From assembly GCF_005233875.1 (NCBI RefSeq), contig NZ_SZPZ01000003.1, positions 1 through 64,000 of the forward strand: a stretch of DNA of 64,000 nt, given 5' to 3'. The notes beneath the pieces are model-generated. The model made no database searches and was not told the origin of the DNA. It was given only the letters and a program-made list of their open reading frames with translations. The position numbers were made by a program, and so were the translations under genes. Of the stretch, positions 17,175 through 26,482 are shown piece after piece. Source of the DNA: Kribbella jiaozuonensis. GTDB taxonomy: Bacteria > Actinomycetota > Actinomycetes > Propionibacteriales > Kribbellaceae. The number at the start of each line of letters is the position of its first letter. The first letter of the stretch is position 1.

Positions 17175-20100
17175 TTACTGCTGGAGCTTCAGGACCGTGA
17201 GGGGGACCTGGACGGCTACGGGTTGGGAGGCGGGGCCGGTGGTCCAGGCTCGGCCTTGGCGGGGGGTGGAGCGGGTTATGTTGGCGCCTAGGCGGACGCC
17301 GATCAACTCGCCGTCGCTGAAGGAGCGGGCCTCGAGCAACAATCCGCTGCGGGCCCGTCGCGCCGCGGAGGCCCAGCCGCTCATGCCGGACTGGAAGCCG
17401 TCGGTGGTGGCGGCGAAGACCAGGGCCAGGCCCTGGTCGCGCCCCGAGACCACGATGTCCTTCAGCAGCTTGTCCGCGGCAGACGTCATCACCAGGTCCG
17501 CGTCGTCGATCATCACGACCTTCGGGCCCGCGGGCAGCTGATCCAGCGCACCCCGCAGTACGTCCTCGGACGGGTCCGCCTGATCCATCAGCGTGACGTG
17601 CGGGTGCCGCGCCAGCATCCGCAGCGGCGACTCGCGCGGAGTCATCACAACCAACGACGACCCACCGGCAAGCAACGAGACCGCCAAGCAGGACAGCGCA
17701 TTGCTCCGCCCAGACCCAGGCGAACCGAGCACGACGTACGACGAACCCACGCCGGCCAGATCCACCCCAACAGCCCCTACCTCATCCCCACCGATCCCGA
17801 TCAGACCCCACTGCGGCCGCCGATCCGCCGCCGCGACCCGCTCATAAGCCTCGGCGAACTCAATCGCCGACGGCAACTCAGCGATCCGGAACGGCCGACG
17901 CGCAGCCGCCACCTTCGCATCCCGCTTCGCAGCCTCGGCAGCAATCGACGTGATCGCCTCGACCTGCTCCGCACCGCCACCAACAGCAAGCACCGCGACC
18001 TGCGTCTCAGTCCCAGTCAGCACATGCCAACCACGCCCAGGCGCCACATTCGACGGAATCTTCGTCCGCAACCCAACGCCCTGGTAATCGGTCCGATCCG
18101 CCTGCCGAAGCAGCAGCTTGTGATCGTTGTGCGACGCAAGCCTCCCGCCCAGCAACGACCGCTCCGACGTAGCGATCACATGAATCCCGAGACCAGCGCC
18201 CTCACGCAGCAACCGCATCACGTCCTGCTGCAGGTGGTTGTGATCGCTGTCATCCAACGAAGCCGACAACGCATCCCAACCGTCGATCAGCACCAGCACA
18301 TGAGCCGGCCGCTCACCCTTCGGCAACGCCTTGCGCAGCTCGTTCAGCCCAGCCGCATGGTGCTTGCCGGCCAGCTCCTGCCGCTCACTCAACTCCTGGT
18401 TCAGCTTCCGCAGCAGCCGCGTCATCCGCTCCATGTCATGCCGCGAGACGATCGCCCCGCAATGCGGCAGCTTCTCCAACGGCGTCAGCCCACCACCAGC
18501 AGCGTCAATCCCATAGATGTGCAGGTCAGCCACACTCAAGTACTTCGCCGCAGACCCAGCCATCGTCCGCAACGTCTGCGTCCGCCCCGACCGCGGCGCC
18601 CCGATCACATACAGATGCCCGAAGGTCTCAAAGTCGAGCCCTGCAACCCGCTGCTGCTGCAACGCCGGAATATCCTCCAGCGCGTACGGCGCAAACATCG
18701 GCGTCGCGCTCGTATCCGGCAGCTCGTCGAGCAAGATCTGCGCCCCAAGCGCCGGCTTCCACGGCTGCGGCTGTACGGCGAAGTCCGGCAACTCAGCTGC
18801 CGCCGCACGCAGCGCCTGGACCAACGCCTGCAGGTCCGTCGGCGCCGGCGCAGCCGGCTGATCCGCCTCCGGCTCAGGCTCCGCGTCCCGATCGACAGCC
18901 TTCCCAAGCTCCGTCCACGGCAGATCCGTTACCGTCATCCCAGCCGGATCGGCCGGACCAGCCGGCTCCTCCTGACCATCCGTCCGCTCGGCCCCGACCC
19001 ACGCGGTCTGGAACAGATCCGCCAGCCGCGGCCCACGCCGGATCAGCGCCCGCCCCGGAATCCCCGGACTGATCGACGCAGCCTCATTCACGTCAACCAC
19101 GTCCTGGCTCTCGGCCTGGTCCGTGACCCGGAGCGCGATGCGCAGGTTCGTGTTGGCCCGGATATCCCCAGTAACCACACCAGCCGGTCGCTGAGTTGCC
19201 AGGATCAGATGAATCCCGAGCGACCGCCCACGCTGCGCAATCCCGATCAGCCCCGGCACGAAGTCCGGAATCTCCCGCACCATCGCAGCGAACTCATCGA
19301 TCACCAGCAACAACCGCGGCAACCGAGCCAGCTCTGGGTTCGCCGCCCGCTTGGCCTGATAGTCCGGCAGATCCTTCGCGTCCGCAGCGGCCAGGATCCG
19401 CTCCCGCCGCCGCAACTCAGCCTCCAGCGACTCCAACACCCGCTCAACCAGATGCGCGTCGAGGTCGGTCACCATCCCCAACGTGTGCGGCAGCCCCGCG
19501 CACTCTTTGAACGCACTGCCGCCCTTGTAGTCAACAAGCACAAAGGTCAACTCGTCCGGCCGGTTAGCGACCGCGAGCGACGCAACCATCGTCTGCAAGA
19601 GCTCCGACTTACCCGATCCCGTCGTACCCGCGATCAGTCCATGCGGGCCATCAGCAACCAAGTCAACGGTGAACTTCCCGTCGAAGTCACTACCCAGCAC
19701 GAACGACGTACTCGCAGGCCGTCGTCGCCAACGAGTCACGATGTCGTCGGGAACCGGCGGTTCGAGATCGAGCTCGTCCAGAAGCTTCACCATCTTCGGC
19801 AGACCGGCATCATGATCCGGACTCACATCGCGAACCGGCGCCAGCGACCGGGCGATCTGCTCGCACCACTCCGCCGAGACCAGGTCGGCACGCACGTTCT
19901 TCTGATCCGGGATCCCAGGACGCCGTACGACCAACGTCTCGTCCTCGGCCAGCACCACCCCGCTGCACTCCTGCGGCAGCAGCCGCTCATCCCGATCCAG
20001 GCAAACGGCGTACACCCCGACGGCAGGACCCTCGTTGAGCACCTGCACGAACCCCGGTACGTCGCGGAGCCGGCGGGACCCGTCCGCGATCACCATGATC

Positions 20101-21674
20101 TCGTTCTCGAGCATCGGCTGCCGCTCGCTCGACGCCTCCATCCGCCGATGACGTCCTTGCACCTGCGACACCAGCTCACCGATCCGCGCCGCTGTGGTCG
20201 CCTCGTCGTTCGCGATCAGCACCGCCGCGGGCGCCTTGTCCGGCCGCAGCTGCGGCAGCCACCGCACCCAGTCCCAGTCCTCGGCCGTATCCACATCAGC
20301 CAGTACGACGATCCGCAGCGACTGCGGCGAATGCAGTACGGCGGCCTGCACCGTCAGCCAACGCGCCAGCCCGCGCACAGTCGACGCAGGCCCCGCGATA
20401 CCGAGCACGCCATGCCCACGCAGCGGTACGGCGATCGGCGCGTCCGGGATCGTCCACCGGATCGTCCGGTGGTTCTCCTCCCGCCCCTGGTCGTCGAGCT
20501 CCTTCAGCGACGCCTGATCAGCGGTCCCGACCCGCAGCAGCAGGTAGTCCGGGTCGTGACGGCGACGTTCCCACAACCGGCTGCCCGGCCGGGTCGCGAG
20601 CTGCGCGATCCGCACCGGGTCCGGCGCCGTCAGGTTGCGGATCACGCGTTCACGGGCGACCGCGACGGCGATCTCCTCGTCGAGCGCGGCCTTGCGGGCG
20701 AAGTACAACTGCCGGGCAATGATGTGGTCGACCCGGTTGGTCTTCCGGCTGGAGAAGAAGTTCATCCCCATCATCATTGGGCTGACCAACGTAAAGACGA
20801 GGAAGTAGTACGAGTTGAACAGCGCGACCATGACGAGGCCGAGCACCAGCGGCATCAGCACGACCGGCCACGGGAACGGCCGGTTCGACGGTGGCGCCGG
20901 CGGCGGTGGCAGCCGGAGCTTCTCCTCGTCGAGGTGCGGCGCGAGCCGCGGCGGGCGGTTGTAGTCGAGCGTGAACCCGTCGTCGGCCACCCGGATCGCG
21001 GCCATCGGCTCGAGCTCCCCGCTGCAGCGCAGCAGCACCGGCCCGACCACGAGGTCCTCGTCCGGCGGCCACTCGCTCAGCTGACCAACTGGCACCGTCC
21101 CAGGATCGACGGCCCGCTGCGGCTCGGGCTCGGCCTCGAGCTCCTCGTCGCGCGAACGGGTCGCCGCCGTCGCCGCGTCGTCCGCAGGCGGCCCGATCCG
21201 CCGACTCAACACCTCGCCACCGACATCCGCGGTCCGATGCCAGTAAGCCTCGCCGCTCGCGCCGACCGTGACCCACAGACCACGAGCAGGTACGCCGTCA
21301 CCCTCCAGCCTGATCGCACACTGCGGATCAGAGCCGATCTCATGGCTACCCGGCCCGACCCGCCACACCCGCCCAGCCTGCGGGCCGGAGACGGCGTGCA
21401 GCTCGACAACGACCGGCGCGTGCCCCTCCGGCGCACCCTGCAGCAGATCAGGTACGTCGACCGGCCCGCCGACGCCGATCACACGACCTTCGCGTACTCC
21501 GGACCGGGACAGCGGCACACTCGGGTCGAGGCGCTTGCGACCGAGGAACAACGTCGTACCAGGCTTGCCCAGGCCGTCCGCGAAGCCAGCGACCGACAGC
21601 CCGCGCGGAACCCGCACGATCTTGTCTGCTCGGGCGCCGGAGCGGGACTCGACCGTGGTCAGGTTCAGCTCCAC
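17175..21674 (-). CDS. eccC: Type VII secretion FtsK/SpoIIIE ATPase (EccC/EssC-type) with N-terminal FHA domain
   Basis: The predicted product has 1,499 residues. Residues 1-85 are a ubiquitin-like/FHA-associated segment, and about 95-165 an FHA domain (GSDPQ...). Two membrane helices lie near 263-302. Three FtsK-like ATPase domains follow. The first has an intact Walker A (GTTGSGKS, Lys689) and Walker B (Asp793-Glu794). In the second and third the P-loop lysine is arginine (GAPRSGRT, Arg1031; GSPGSGRS, Arg1323), so only the first is likely to hydrolyse ATP, as in EccC. FHA domains ahead of the helices are typical of the Firmicutes EssC type. The GTG start at 21674 overlaps the upstream membrane-protein gene by 10 nt. 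EccB, EccD and MycP are not in the window. Confidence 0.92.
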   Translation of the reverse strand: MELNLTTVESRSGARADKIVRVPRGLSVAGFADGLGKPGTTLFLGRKRLDPSVPLSRSGVREGRVIGVGGPVDVPDLLQGAPEGHAPVVVELHAVSGPQAGRVWRVGPGSHEIGSDPQCAIRLEGDGVPARGLWVTVGASGEAYWHRTADVGGEVLSRRIGPPADDAATAATRSRDEELEAEPEPQRAVDPGTVPVGQLSEWPPDEDLVVGPVLLRCSGELEPMAAIRVADDGFTLDYNRPPRLAPHLDEEKLRLPPPPAPPSNRPFPWPVVLMPLVLGLVMVALFNSYYFLVFTLVSPMMMGMNFFSSRKTNRVDHIIARQLYFARKAALDEEIAVAVARERVIRNLTAPDPVRIAQLATRPGSRLWERRRHDPDYLLLRVGTADQASLKELDDQGREENHRTIRWTIPDAPIAVPLRGHGVLGIAGPASTVRGLARWLTVQAAVLHSPQSLRIVVLADVDTAEDWDWVRWLPQLRPDKAPAAVLIANDEATTAARIGELVSQVQGRHRRMEASSERQPMLENEIMVIADGSRRLRDVPGFVQVLNEGPAVGVYAVCLDRDERLLPQECSGVVLAEDETLVVRRPGIPDQKNVRADLVSAEWCEQIARSLAPVRDVSPDHDAGLPKMVKLLDELDLEPPVPDDIVTRWRRRPASTSFVLGSDFDGKFTVDLVADGPHGLIAGTTGSGKSELLQTMVASLAVANRPDELTFVLVDYKGGSAFKECAGLPHTLGMVTDLDAHLVERVLESLEAELRRRERILAAADAKDLPDYQAKRAANPELARLPRLLLVIDEFAAMVREIPDFVPGLIGIAQRGRSLGIHLILATQRPAGVVTGDIRANTNLRIALRVTDQAESQDVVDVNEAASISPGIPGRALIRRGPRLADLFQTAWVGAERTDGQEEPAGPADPAGMTVTDLPWTELGKAVDRDAEPEPEADQPAAPAPTDLQALVQALRAAAAELPDFAVQPQPWKPALGAQILLDELPDTSATPMFAPYALEDIPALQQQRVAGLDFETFGHLYVIGAPRSGRTQTLRTMAGSAAKYLSVADLHIYGIDAAGGGLTPLEKLPHCGAIVSRHDMERMTRLLRKLNQELSERQELAGKHHAAGLNELRKALPKGERPAHVLVLIDGWDALSASLDDSDHNHLQQDVMRLLREGAGLGIHVIATSERSLLGGRLASHNDHKLLLRQADRTDYQGVGLRTKIPSNVAPGRGWHVLTGTETQVAVLAVGGGAEQVEAITSIAAEAAKRDAKVAAARRPFRIAELPSAIEFAEAYERVAAADRRPQWGLIGIGGDEVGAVGVDLAGVGSSYVVLGSPGSGRSNALSCLAVSLLAGGSSLVVMTPRESPLRMLARHPHVTLMDQADPSEDVLRGALDQLPAGPKVVMIDDADLVMTSAADKLLKDIVVSGRDQGLALVFAATTDGFQSGMSGWASAARRARSGLLLEARSFSDGELIGVRLGANITRSTPRQGRAWTTGPASQPVAVQVPLTVLKLQQ

Positions 21675-22708
21675 GATGCCGTCTTCCCCTCGTCTGAGGT
21701 CAGTGCTGAGACGCCGACGGTGCCGGCCGACACGTCCAGATCACTCAGGTCGTCAGTGCTCACGGCCGCCGGGCTGAACGGCACACCGCTCTCGAACTCG
21801 TGCGGTGGCAGCCGCCGGATCGACCGCGCCACAGCCTTTGCCAACGGCAACGGATCGATCCGCAACCACGGTGGAGCGCCGAGCAGCCGCAGACTCTGAT
21901 CAGGCATTGCCTCCAGCAACCGACTGCTACCGCGCGCGACGCCCAAGCTCAGCATCCGCCGACCCGCCGGCAGTGGTCCGGCCAACGGTCCGACGCCGAC
22001 CACGAACCATGCGCCGAGCCGCCGCGCGGCCTCCTCGAGCGGCATCCCGTCATGCCGCGGATGGATGCCCTCAGCAACCTCAATCGCGCCGACCGGCAGC
22101 CGTACGTCGAGCTGCGCAGCCATCGCCTGCACCACCGCGCGCGCCGTCCGGTCCACGCCGTACACCGAAAGGGTGCGCGGGCCGGACAGCAGGTCGAGCA
22201 TGATCACGTACCCGCCACCGGCGTCCGTGCCGACACAGACGAGCAGCGGCATCTCCCGCACCGAAACGCTCTCGGGCAGGTCCGCGCGGTCGATCCACCA
22301 CAGCCGCGGATCCTGCGAGTCCGCGCTCCATGGCTTCGGCGGTTCCAGCTCGGAGGCTCCTGCGACCAGCACTCCGATCCGCTGCTTCGCAAGCGCCACG
22401 GCGTACGGCGCCATGCCAGGACTGATGCCCGCAGCCGCGACGATCGCGCGCTCGGCCTCTGCCCAACCCTCGCTGTCGCGCAGGACCTGGCTCAGCAGCC
22501 GCAACCGGCGACGGTATCGACGACGGGCGGCTATCGGCTCGACGAACGCCCGTACGGTCTGCCTGATCTGACGGCTGATCCAGCCGAGCAACTTCTTCCA
22601 GCCGCCGAGCCGACGGACCACGAGGTTGACCAGGATGATGACGGCCAGCGCGATGCCGATGTACCCCAGCACCCCGCGCACGCCGCCGCCCCCGAACGCC
22701 GAATTCAT
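21665..22708 (-). CDS. Single-pass membrane protein of the type VII secretion operon, unknown function
   Basis: The predicted product has 347 residues, with a Gly-rich start, one clear membrane helix at about 10-33 (GYIGIALAVIILVNLVV), then a basic stretch with an RRRYRRRLR sequence, and a soluble alpha/beta C-terminal domain of about 250 residues. I do not recognise the family. By place and topology it could be a component of the secretion apparatus analogous to EccE or EssB, but no motif proves this. The ATG at 22708 has TGGAG 7 nt upstream and overlaps the sigma-factor stop by 4 nt (ATGA); the TTG at 22726 is less likely. It is coupled downstream to the EccC gene. Confidence 0.75.
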   Translation of the reverse strand: MNSAFGGGGVRGVLGYIGIALAVIILVNLVVRRLGGWKKLLGWISRQIRQTVRAFVEPIAARRRYRRRLRLLSQVLRDSEGWAEAERAIVAAAGISPGMAPYAVALAKQRIGVLVAGASELEPPKPWSADSQDPRLWWIDRADLPESVSVREMPLLVCVGTDAGGGYVIMLDLLSGPRTLSVYGVDRTARAVVQAMAAQLDVRLPVGAIEVAEGIHPRHDGMPLEEAARRLGAWFVVGVGPLAGPLPAGRRMLSLGVARGSSRLLEAMPDQSLRLLGAPPWLRIDPLPLAKAVARSIRRLPPHEFESGVPFSPAAVSTDDLSDLDVSAGTVGVSALTSDEGKTASWS

Positions 22709-23238
22709 GCCGCGACTCCAGTCCAATCGGCGCGGGCGAGCTCGGCCCGGATCAGCCGGACCGCGTTGTGCGCGCGCGACTTCACCGTCCCGACCGGTAC
22801 GCCGAGAACCGCCGCGACCTCCTCGCCGGCGTGACCCAGCAGGTGTACGCGGGCGAGCACCTCGCGATGGGCCGGCGACAGCCGCTGCATCATCTCGATC
22901 AGCACCCGGCGGTCGATGACCTGCTCGGCCGGGTCAGGCTGGCTGTGCGGCTCCTCGAGCTCGCTCGCACCGAGCCCGACGGGTACGGCGCGGCCGTCGC
23001 GGCGATGGTGATCGATGACCAGGTTGCGGGCGACGCGGAACAACCACATCCGCACCGGCCGGTCCTGCCAGTCGATCCGGTCGGCCAGCTGCCAGGCGCG
23101 CAACATCGTCTCCTGGACCACGTCCTCGGCGGCATGGCTGTCCCGGCCGAGGATGCTGCCGACGTACCGGCGAAGGCTTTCCCGCTCTGCCAGACAGAGC
23201 TCCATGACAGTGGTCCGGCGGGCTCGCTCGTCGTACAT
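22705..23238 (-). CDS. ECF-type RNA polymerase sigma factor
   Basis: The 177-residue protein has the two-domain layout of group IV sigma factors. Region 2 includes DVVQETMLRAWQ and LFRVARNLVIDHHRR. After an acidic linker, region 4 includes LSPAHREVLARVHLLGHAGEEVAAVLGV and GTVKSRAHNAVR. No extra C-terminal domain is present. The ATG at 23238 has a GGGAGA ribosome site. It is the first gene of a reverse-strand unit, and its stop overlaps the start of the membrane-protein gene, which is in turn overlapped by eccC, so the sigma factor probably controls its own secretion operon. No typical zinc-binding anti-sigma gene is adjacent; the coupled membrane protein is the only candidate partner. Confidence 0.9.
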   Translation of the reverse strand: MYDERARRTTVMELCLAERESLRRYVGSILGRDSHAAEDVVQETMLRAWQLADRIDWQDRPVRMWLFRVARNLVIDHHRRDGRAVPVGLGASELEEPHSQPDPAEQVIDRRVLIEMMQRLSPAHREVLARVHLLGHAGEEVAAVLGVPVGTVKSRAHNAVRLIRAELARADWTGVAA

Positions 23239-23293
23239 GGATCTCCCTCGTGGGCGACGCTAAGCGGAGAACCTGGCGTGGCTCAAAATAGGT

Positions 23294-23307
23294 TGAGAAC
23301 GCTCTCA
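23294..23307. promoter_or_regulatory. LacI-type palindrome TGAGAACGCTCTCA
   Basis: The 14-bp element has perfect 5-bp arms (TGAGA/TCTCA) around ACGC and differs by one base from the common LacI/GalR operator TGAGAGCGCTCTCA. It lies in the 225-bp gap between the divergent sigma-factor and lectin genes. No LacI gene is adjacent; the nearest begins near 26.3 kb. The rest of the gap shows no other clear signal. Confidence 0.4.
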
Positions 23308-23463
23308 TGACAACGCCAATAGATGAACACTCAGCAACAATCTGATCTCATGCAGTGATCGGGGTCACCTTTTCGCCCGACGTTTGACGCCGACGGGTTG
23401 GCCGGGTGATCCTCAGCCTCAGACACGCTCACCGCCCTTCCGTCCCAGAGCACAGGAGCTGAC

Positions 23464-24411
23464 GTGCGGTCACGCCGATCACCCGGTTCAACCCGGTTCG
23501 CGGACACCTTCGCCAGTCGACCCGGCCTACCCCGGATCAGCCGCCTGCCCGACCGGCGCGCCTGGTCGACCACCGCCGTCGTCGCCGCCATGGTCGGCGG
23601 GATCGTGATCGGCGCCACCGCGATCACCGGTGGCGGGTCCGGCCCGACGACCACGACCGACGTCGCGTACGTGCCACAGAGCCGGCCGACGGTGACACCG
23701 ACCGTCACGATCACGCCGACACCGGAGACGATCGCCGGGCCGACGAAGACGACGACCGTCAAGGGCGATCCGCAACAGGTCGTGAAGACCGTCGTGATGC
23801 CAGGCGTCACGATCACGCTGCCTCCGACCACGGTCACCGCCAAGCCGCCACTGGCCGGCAAACCGCCGACCGCAACGGTCACCGCGACGACGACCGCCAC
23901 GGCCACCGCCACGACAACGGCGACCACAACCACGAAGGTCACCACGACCGTCAGCGCGAAGCCGCCGGCAAAGACCACCGCACCCCGCGGCGTGACGACC
24001 CAAGGGCCTCCGGCCGTGGCCAGCGCGCCGGTCACCTTGCTGAACAACGGATCCAACCGCTGCATCGACGTACAGAACGCGTCAGACGGTGTCGGCAAGG
24101 ACGGAACGCCCTTGCAGGTCTGGGATTGCAACCACGGCGCGAACCAGGAGTGGGTCTTCCAGCCCGACGGCACCGTCCGTTCGATGGGCCTGTGCATGGA
24201 CCTGGCCTGGGCCTCGACCGCGGACGGTACTCAGGTCCAGCTGGTCAACTGCAACGGCGGCTGGGCCCAGAAGTTTGCCCTCAGCAACCAGAACGAGCTG
24301 GTCAACCCGAGCGCCGGCAAGTGCGTCACAGCCGATGCCGCCGGCAACGGAGGCCGCCTGACCCTGCGCGGCTGCACCGGCGGCACCAACCAGAAGTGGC
24401 ACAAACCCTAG
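23464..24411 (+). CDS. Membrane-anchored ricin-type beta-trefoil lectin
   Basis: The predicted product has 315 residues. A basic cytoplasmic N-terminus is followed by one membrane helix (about 38-57) and a Thr/Pro/Val-rich linker (about 60-185) that would span the cell wall. Residues about 190-315 form a ricin B (CBM13-like) beta-trefoil with three repeats carrying Q-x-W-type motifs (QEW, QKF, QKW) and paired cysteines. The first motif starts with NRCIDV. Such domains bind sugars, often polysaccharide side chains. The GTG start has GGAGC at 7 nt. It is transcribed away from the ECF sigma factor, whose promoter specificity it might share, though no common promoter motif was found. Confidence 0.85.
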   Translation: MRSRRSPGSTRFADTFASRPGLPRISRLPDRRAWSTTAVVAAMVGGIVIGATAITGGGSGPTTTTDVAYVPQSRPTVTPTVTITPTPETIAGPTKTTTVKGDPQQVVKTVVMPGVTITLPPTTVTAKPPLAGKPPTATVTATTTATATATTTATTTTKVTTTVSAKPPAKTTAPRGVTTQGPPAVASAPVTLLNNGSNRCIDVQNASDGVGKDGTPLQVWDCNHGANQEWVFQPDGTVRSMGLCMDLAWASTADGTQVQLVNCNGGWAQKFALSNQNELVNPSAGKCVTADAAGNGGRLTLRGCTGGTNQKWHKP

Positions 24412-25310
24412 AAAGCGTAGGGGTACGGCGACCAGTCGGGGTCGCGCTTCTCCAGGAAGGAGTCGCGGCCCTCGGCGGCCTCGTCGGTGCCGTAGGCGAG
24501 CCGGGTTGCCTCGCCCGCGAACAACTGCTGGCCGACCAGACCATCATCGATCAGGTTGAACGCGTACTTCAGCATCCGTTGCGCGGTCGGCGATTTCGCG
24601 CAGATCTTCTTGCCCCACTCGAGCGCGACCGCCTCGAGCTCCGCGTGCGGGACGACCTTGTTCACCATCCCCATCCGGTACGCGTCCTCGGCGGAGTACT
24701 CGTCGCCGAGGAAGAAGATCTCCCGCGCGAACTTCTGCCCGACCTGCCGCGCCAGGTACGCCGATCCGAACCCGCCGTCGAACGACGCCACGTCCGCATC
24801 GGTCTGCTTGAACCGCGCATGCTCCGCCGACGCCAACGTCAGATCCGCGACCACATGCAGACTGTGCCCGCCACCAGCGGCCCACCCCGGCACGACGCAG
24901 ATCACGACCTTCGACATGAAGCGGATCAGCCGTTGTACTTCGAGAATGTGCAACCGACCCGCACGCGCCGGATCGATCGAGTCCGCCGTCGTACCCTCGG
25001 CGTACTTGTAACCGTCCTTGCCGCGGATCCGCTGATCGCCACCGGAGCAGAACGCCCACCCGCCGTCCTTCGGCGACGGACCGTTGCCGGTGAGCAGCAC
25101 GCACCCGACGTCGGTCGACATCCGGGCGTGGTCGAGCACGCGGTACAGCTCGTCGACCGTCTGCGGCCGGAACGCGTTGCGTACTTCGGGCCGGTTGAAC
25201 GCGATCCGCACCACGCCGGCATCGACTGCCCGGTGATAGGTGATGTCGGTCAGCTCGAAGCCGTCCACCTGCTTCCAGGCCGACGGGTCGAAGATCTCGG
25301 AGACAGTCAC
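24408..25310 (-). CDS. menB: 1,4-dihydroxy-2-naphthoyl-CoA synthase
   Basis: The 300-residue protein belongs to the crotonase family and carries MenB-specific sequences: NRPEVRNAFRPQTVDEL, CSGGDQ in the oxyanion region, QTDADVASFDGGFGSAYLAR, LVGQQLFAGEATRLAYGTDEA and a C-terminal SPYPYAF. MenB closes the second ring of menaquinone from o-succinylbenzoyl-CoA. The length matches actinobacterial MenB. It stands apart from other men genes here; its stop overlaps the convergent lectin gene by 4 bp, and a LacI-type regulator lies 14 bp upstream of its start on the same strand. Confidence 0.96.
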   Translation of the reverse strand: MTVSEIFDPSAWKQVDGFELTDITYHRAVDAGVVRIAFNRPEVRNAFRPQTVDELYRVLDHARMSTDVGCVLLTGNGPSPKDGGWAFCSGGDQRIRGKDGYKYAEGTTADSIDPARAGRLHILEVQRLIRFMSKVVICVVPGWAAGGGHSLHVVADLTLASAEHARFKQTDADVASFDGGFGSAYLARQVGQKFAREIFFLGDEYSAEDAYRMGMVNKVVPHAELEAVALEWGKKICAKSPTAQRMLKYAFNLIDDGLVGQQLFAGEATRLAYGTDEAAEGRDSFLEKRDPDWSPYPYAF

Positions 25311-25324
25311 CCCGTGAGCATATT

Positions 25325-26338
25325 TCAGGGCTTCGCGGTGCTCTCCCGCAGTACTACTTCAGCCTTGAACGTCTCGGTCGTCACGTCGCCGCCCTCGATC
25401 GCCAGCTCGAGTGCACGCCGGCCCATCTGCTCCAACGGCAGCCGCACGGTCGTCAGACCGGGCCACACGTCGCGCAGCGTCGCGATGTCGTCGAATCCCG
25501 CGACCCCGAGCTTGCCCGGTACGTCGACCCCACGCGTCCGCAACGCGGACATCGCGCCGACCGCCATCACATCGTTCACCGCGAACAGGCAGTCCACATC
25601 CGCCTGCCGATCAAGCAGTTGCTCGGCAGCGGCGTACCCGCCGTCGCGGGTGAAGTCGCCGGACTGGATCGCTACCGGCTGCAACCCCGCCTCGGCCAGT
25701 CCCTCGACGAATCCGGCCCGCCGATCCCGTGCCGTCGCAAGCGTCTCCGGACCACCCAGTACGGCGAACTTCCGCCACCCGAGCGCGACCAGCGCGCGGG
25801 CCAGATCGGCCGACCCGGTGCGGTTGTCCGGCTCGACCGTGTGCGCCGGCATCCCGGACTGACTGACCAGTGCGAGACCCGCACCGGAGTTCAGGAAGTT
25901 CTCCACCTCGGACGCCGTCCGGGACAGACTCTCGGCATCGGTCCGCCGGCTACCGATCATCACCGCAGCACGTGCCCGTTGGGCCCGCAACGACGACAGG
26001 TAAGCGATCTCGCGATCGGAGTCCCGGAACGTGCTGGCCATCATCACCAGCAGGTTGCGTTCGTCGGCGGCGCGCATCACACCGTTCGCGATCGCGGCGA
26101 AGTACGGGTCCTCGATGTCGTGCACCAGGATGCCGACGACGTTGGTCGACGACTTGGCCAGCGCCTGTGCCTGCGCGTTCGGCGTGTAGCCGAGCTCGTC
26201 GGCGGCTGCCTTGACCCGTTCCTGCAGTTCCGGACGGGGAACACGGTCCCCGCCGTTCAGCACGCGGGAGGCGGTCGCGACCGACACACCCGCACGTTGT
26301 GCAACGTCCAGCAATGTCACCGGTGCTCGCAGATTCAC
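25325..26338 (-). CDS. LacI-family transcriptional regulator
   Basis: The 337-residue product has a canonical LacI head: helix-turn-helix at residues 8-27 (LLDVAQRAGVSVATASRVLN), then the hinge, then a periplasmic-binding-like effector domain (VVGILVHDIEDPYFAAIANGV, ending with a FDD-x-ATLRDVWPGLTTVR element). The GTG at 26338 is the only sensible start. It diverges from the S15 peptidase gene over 144 bp and precedes menB by 14 bp. The effector is probably a sugar, but neither neighbour is a sugar gene; a LacI-type operator is seen near 38.7 kb, and whether this regulator acts there is open. Confidence 0.9.
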   Translation of the reverse strand: MNLRAPVTLLDVAQRAGVSVATASRVLNGGDRVPRPELQERVKAAADELGYTPNAQAQALAKSSTNVVGILVHDIEDPYFAAIANGVMRAADERNLLVMMASTFRDSDREIAYLSSLRAQRARAAVMIGSRRTDAESLSRTASEVENFLNSGAGLALVSQSGMPAHTVEPDNRTGSADLARALVALGWRKFAVLGGPETLATARDRRAGFVEGLAEAGLQPVAIQSGDFTRDGGYAAAEQLLDRQADVDCLFAVNDVMAVGAMSALRTRGVDVPGKLGVAGFDDIATLRDVWPGLTTVRLPLEQMGRRALELAIEGGDVTTETFKAEVVLRESTAKP

Positions 26339-26482
26339 TGGCCTACCCTTTCGTGCGTCCCCCCGGGGGCGGTGGCGGTCACCCTATCGAATCGCCCGTT
26401 CTCACGCTGTGTATCGGGCAGGTCGCTGCCAATCTCGGCAGAACCTGGCGTTGCGGCGCGCGAGTGACTAGCCTTCCCAGCC

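Noticed and set aside
17598..21899. Long plus-strand frame opposite eccC
   Set aside because: The reverse strand has complete ATPase motifs; the plus frame is Arg/Pro-rich with no recognisable domain.
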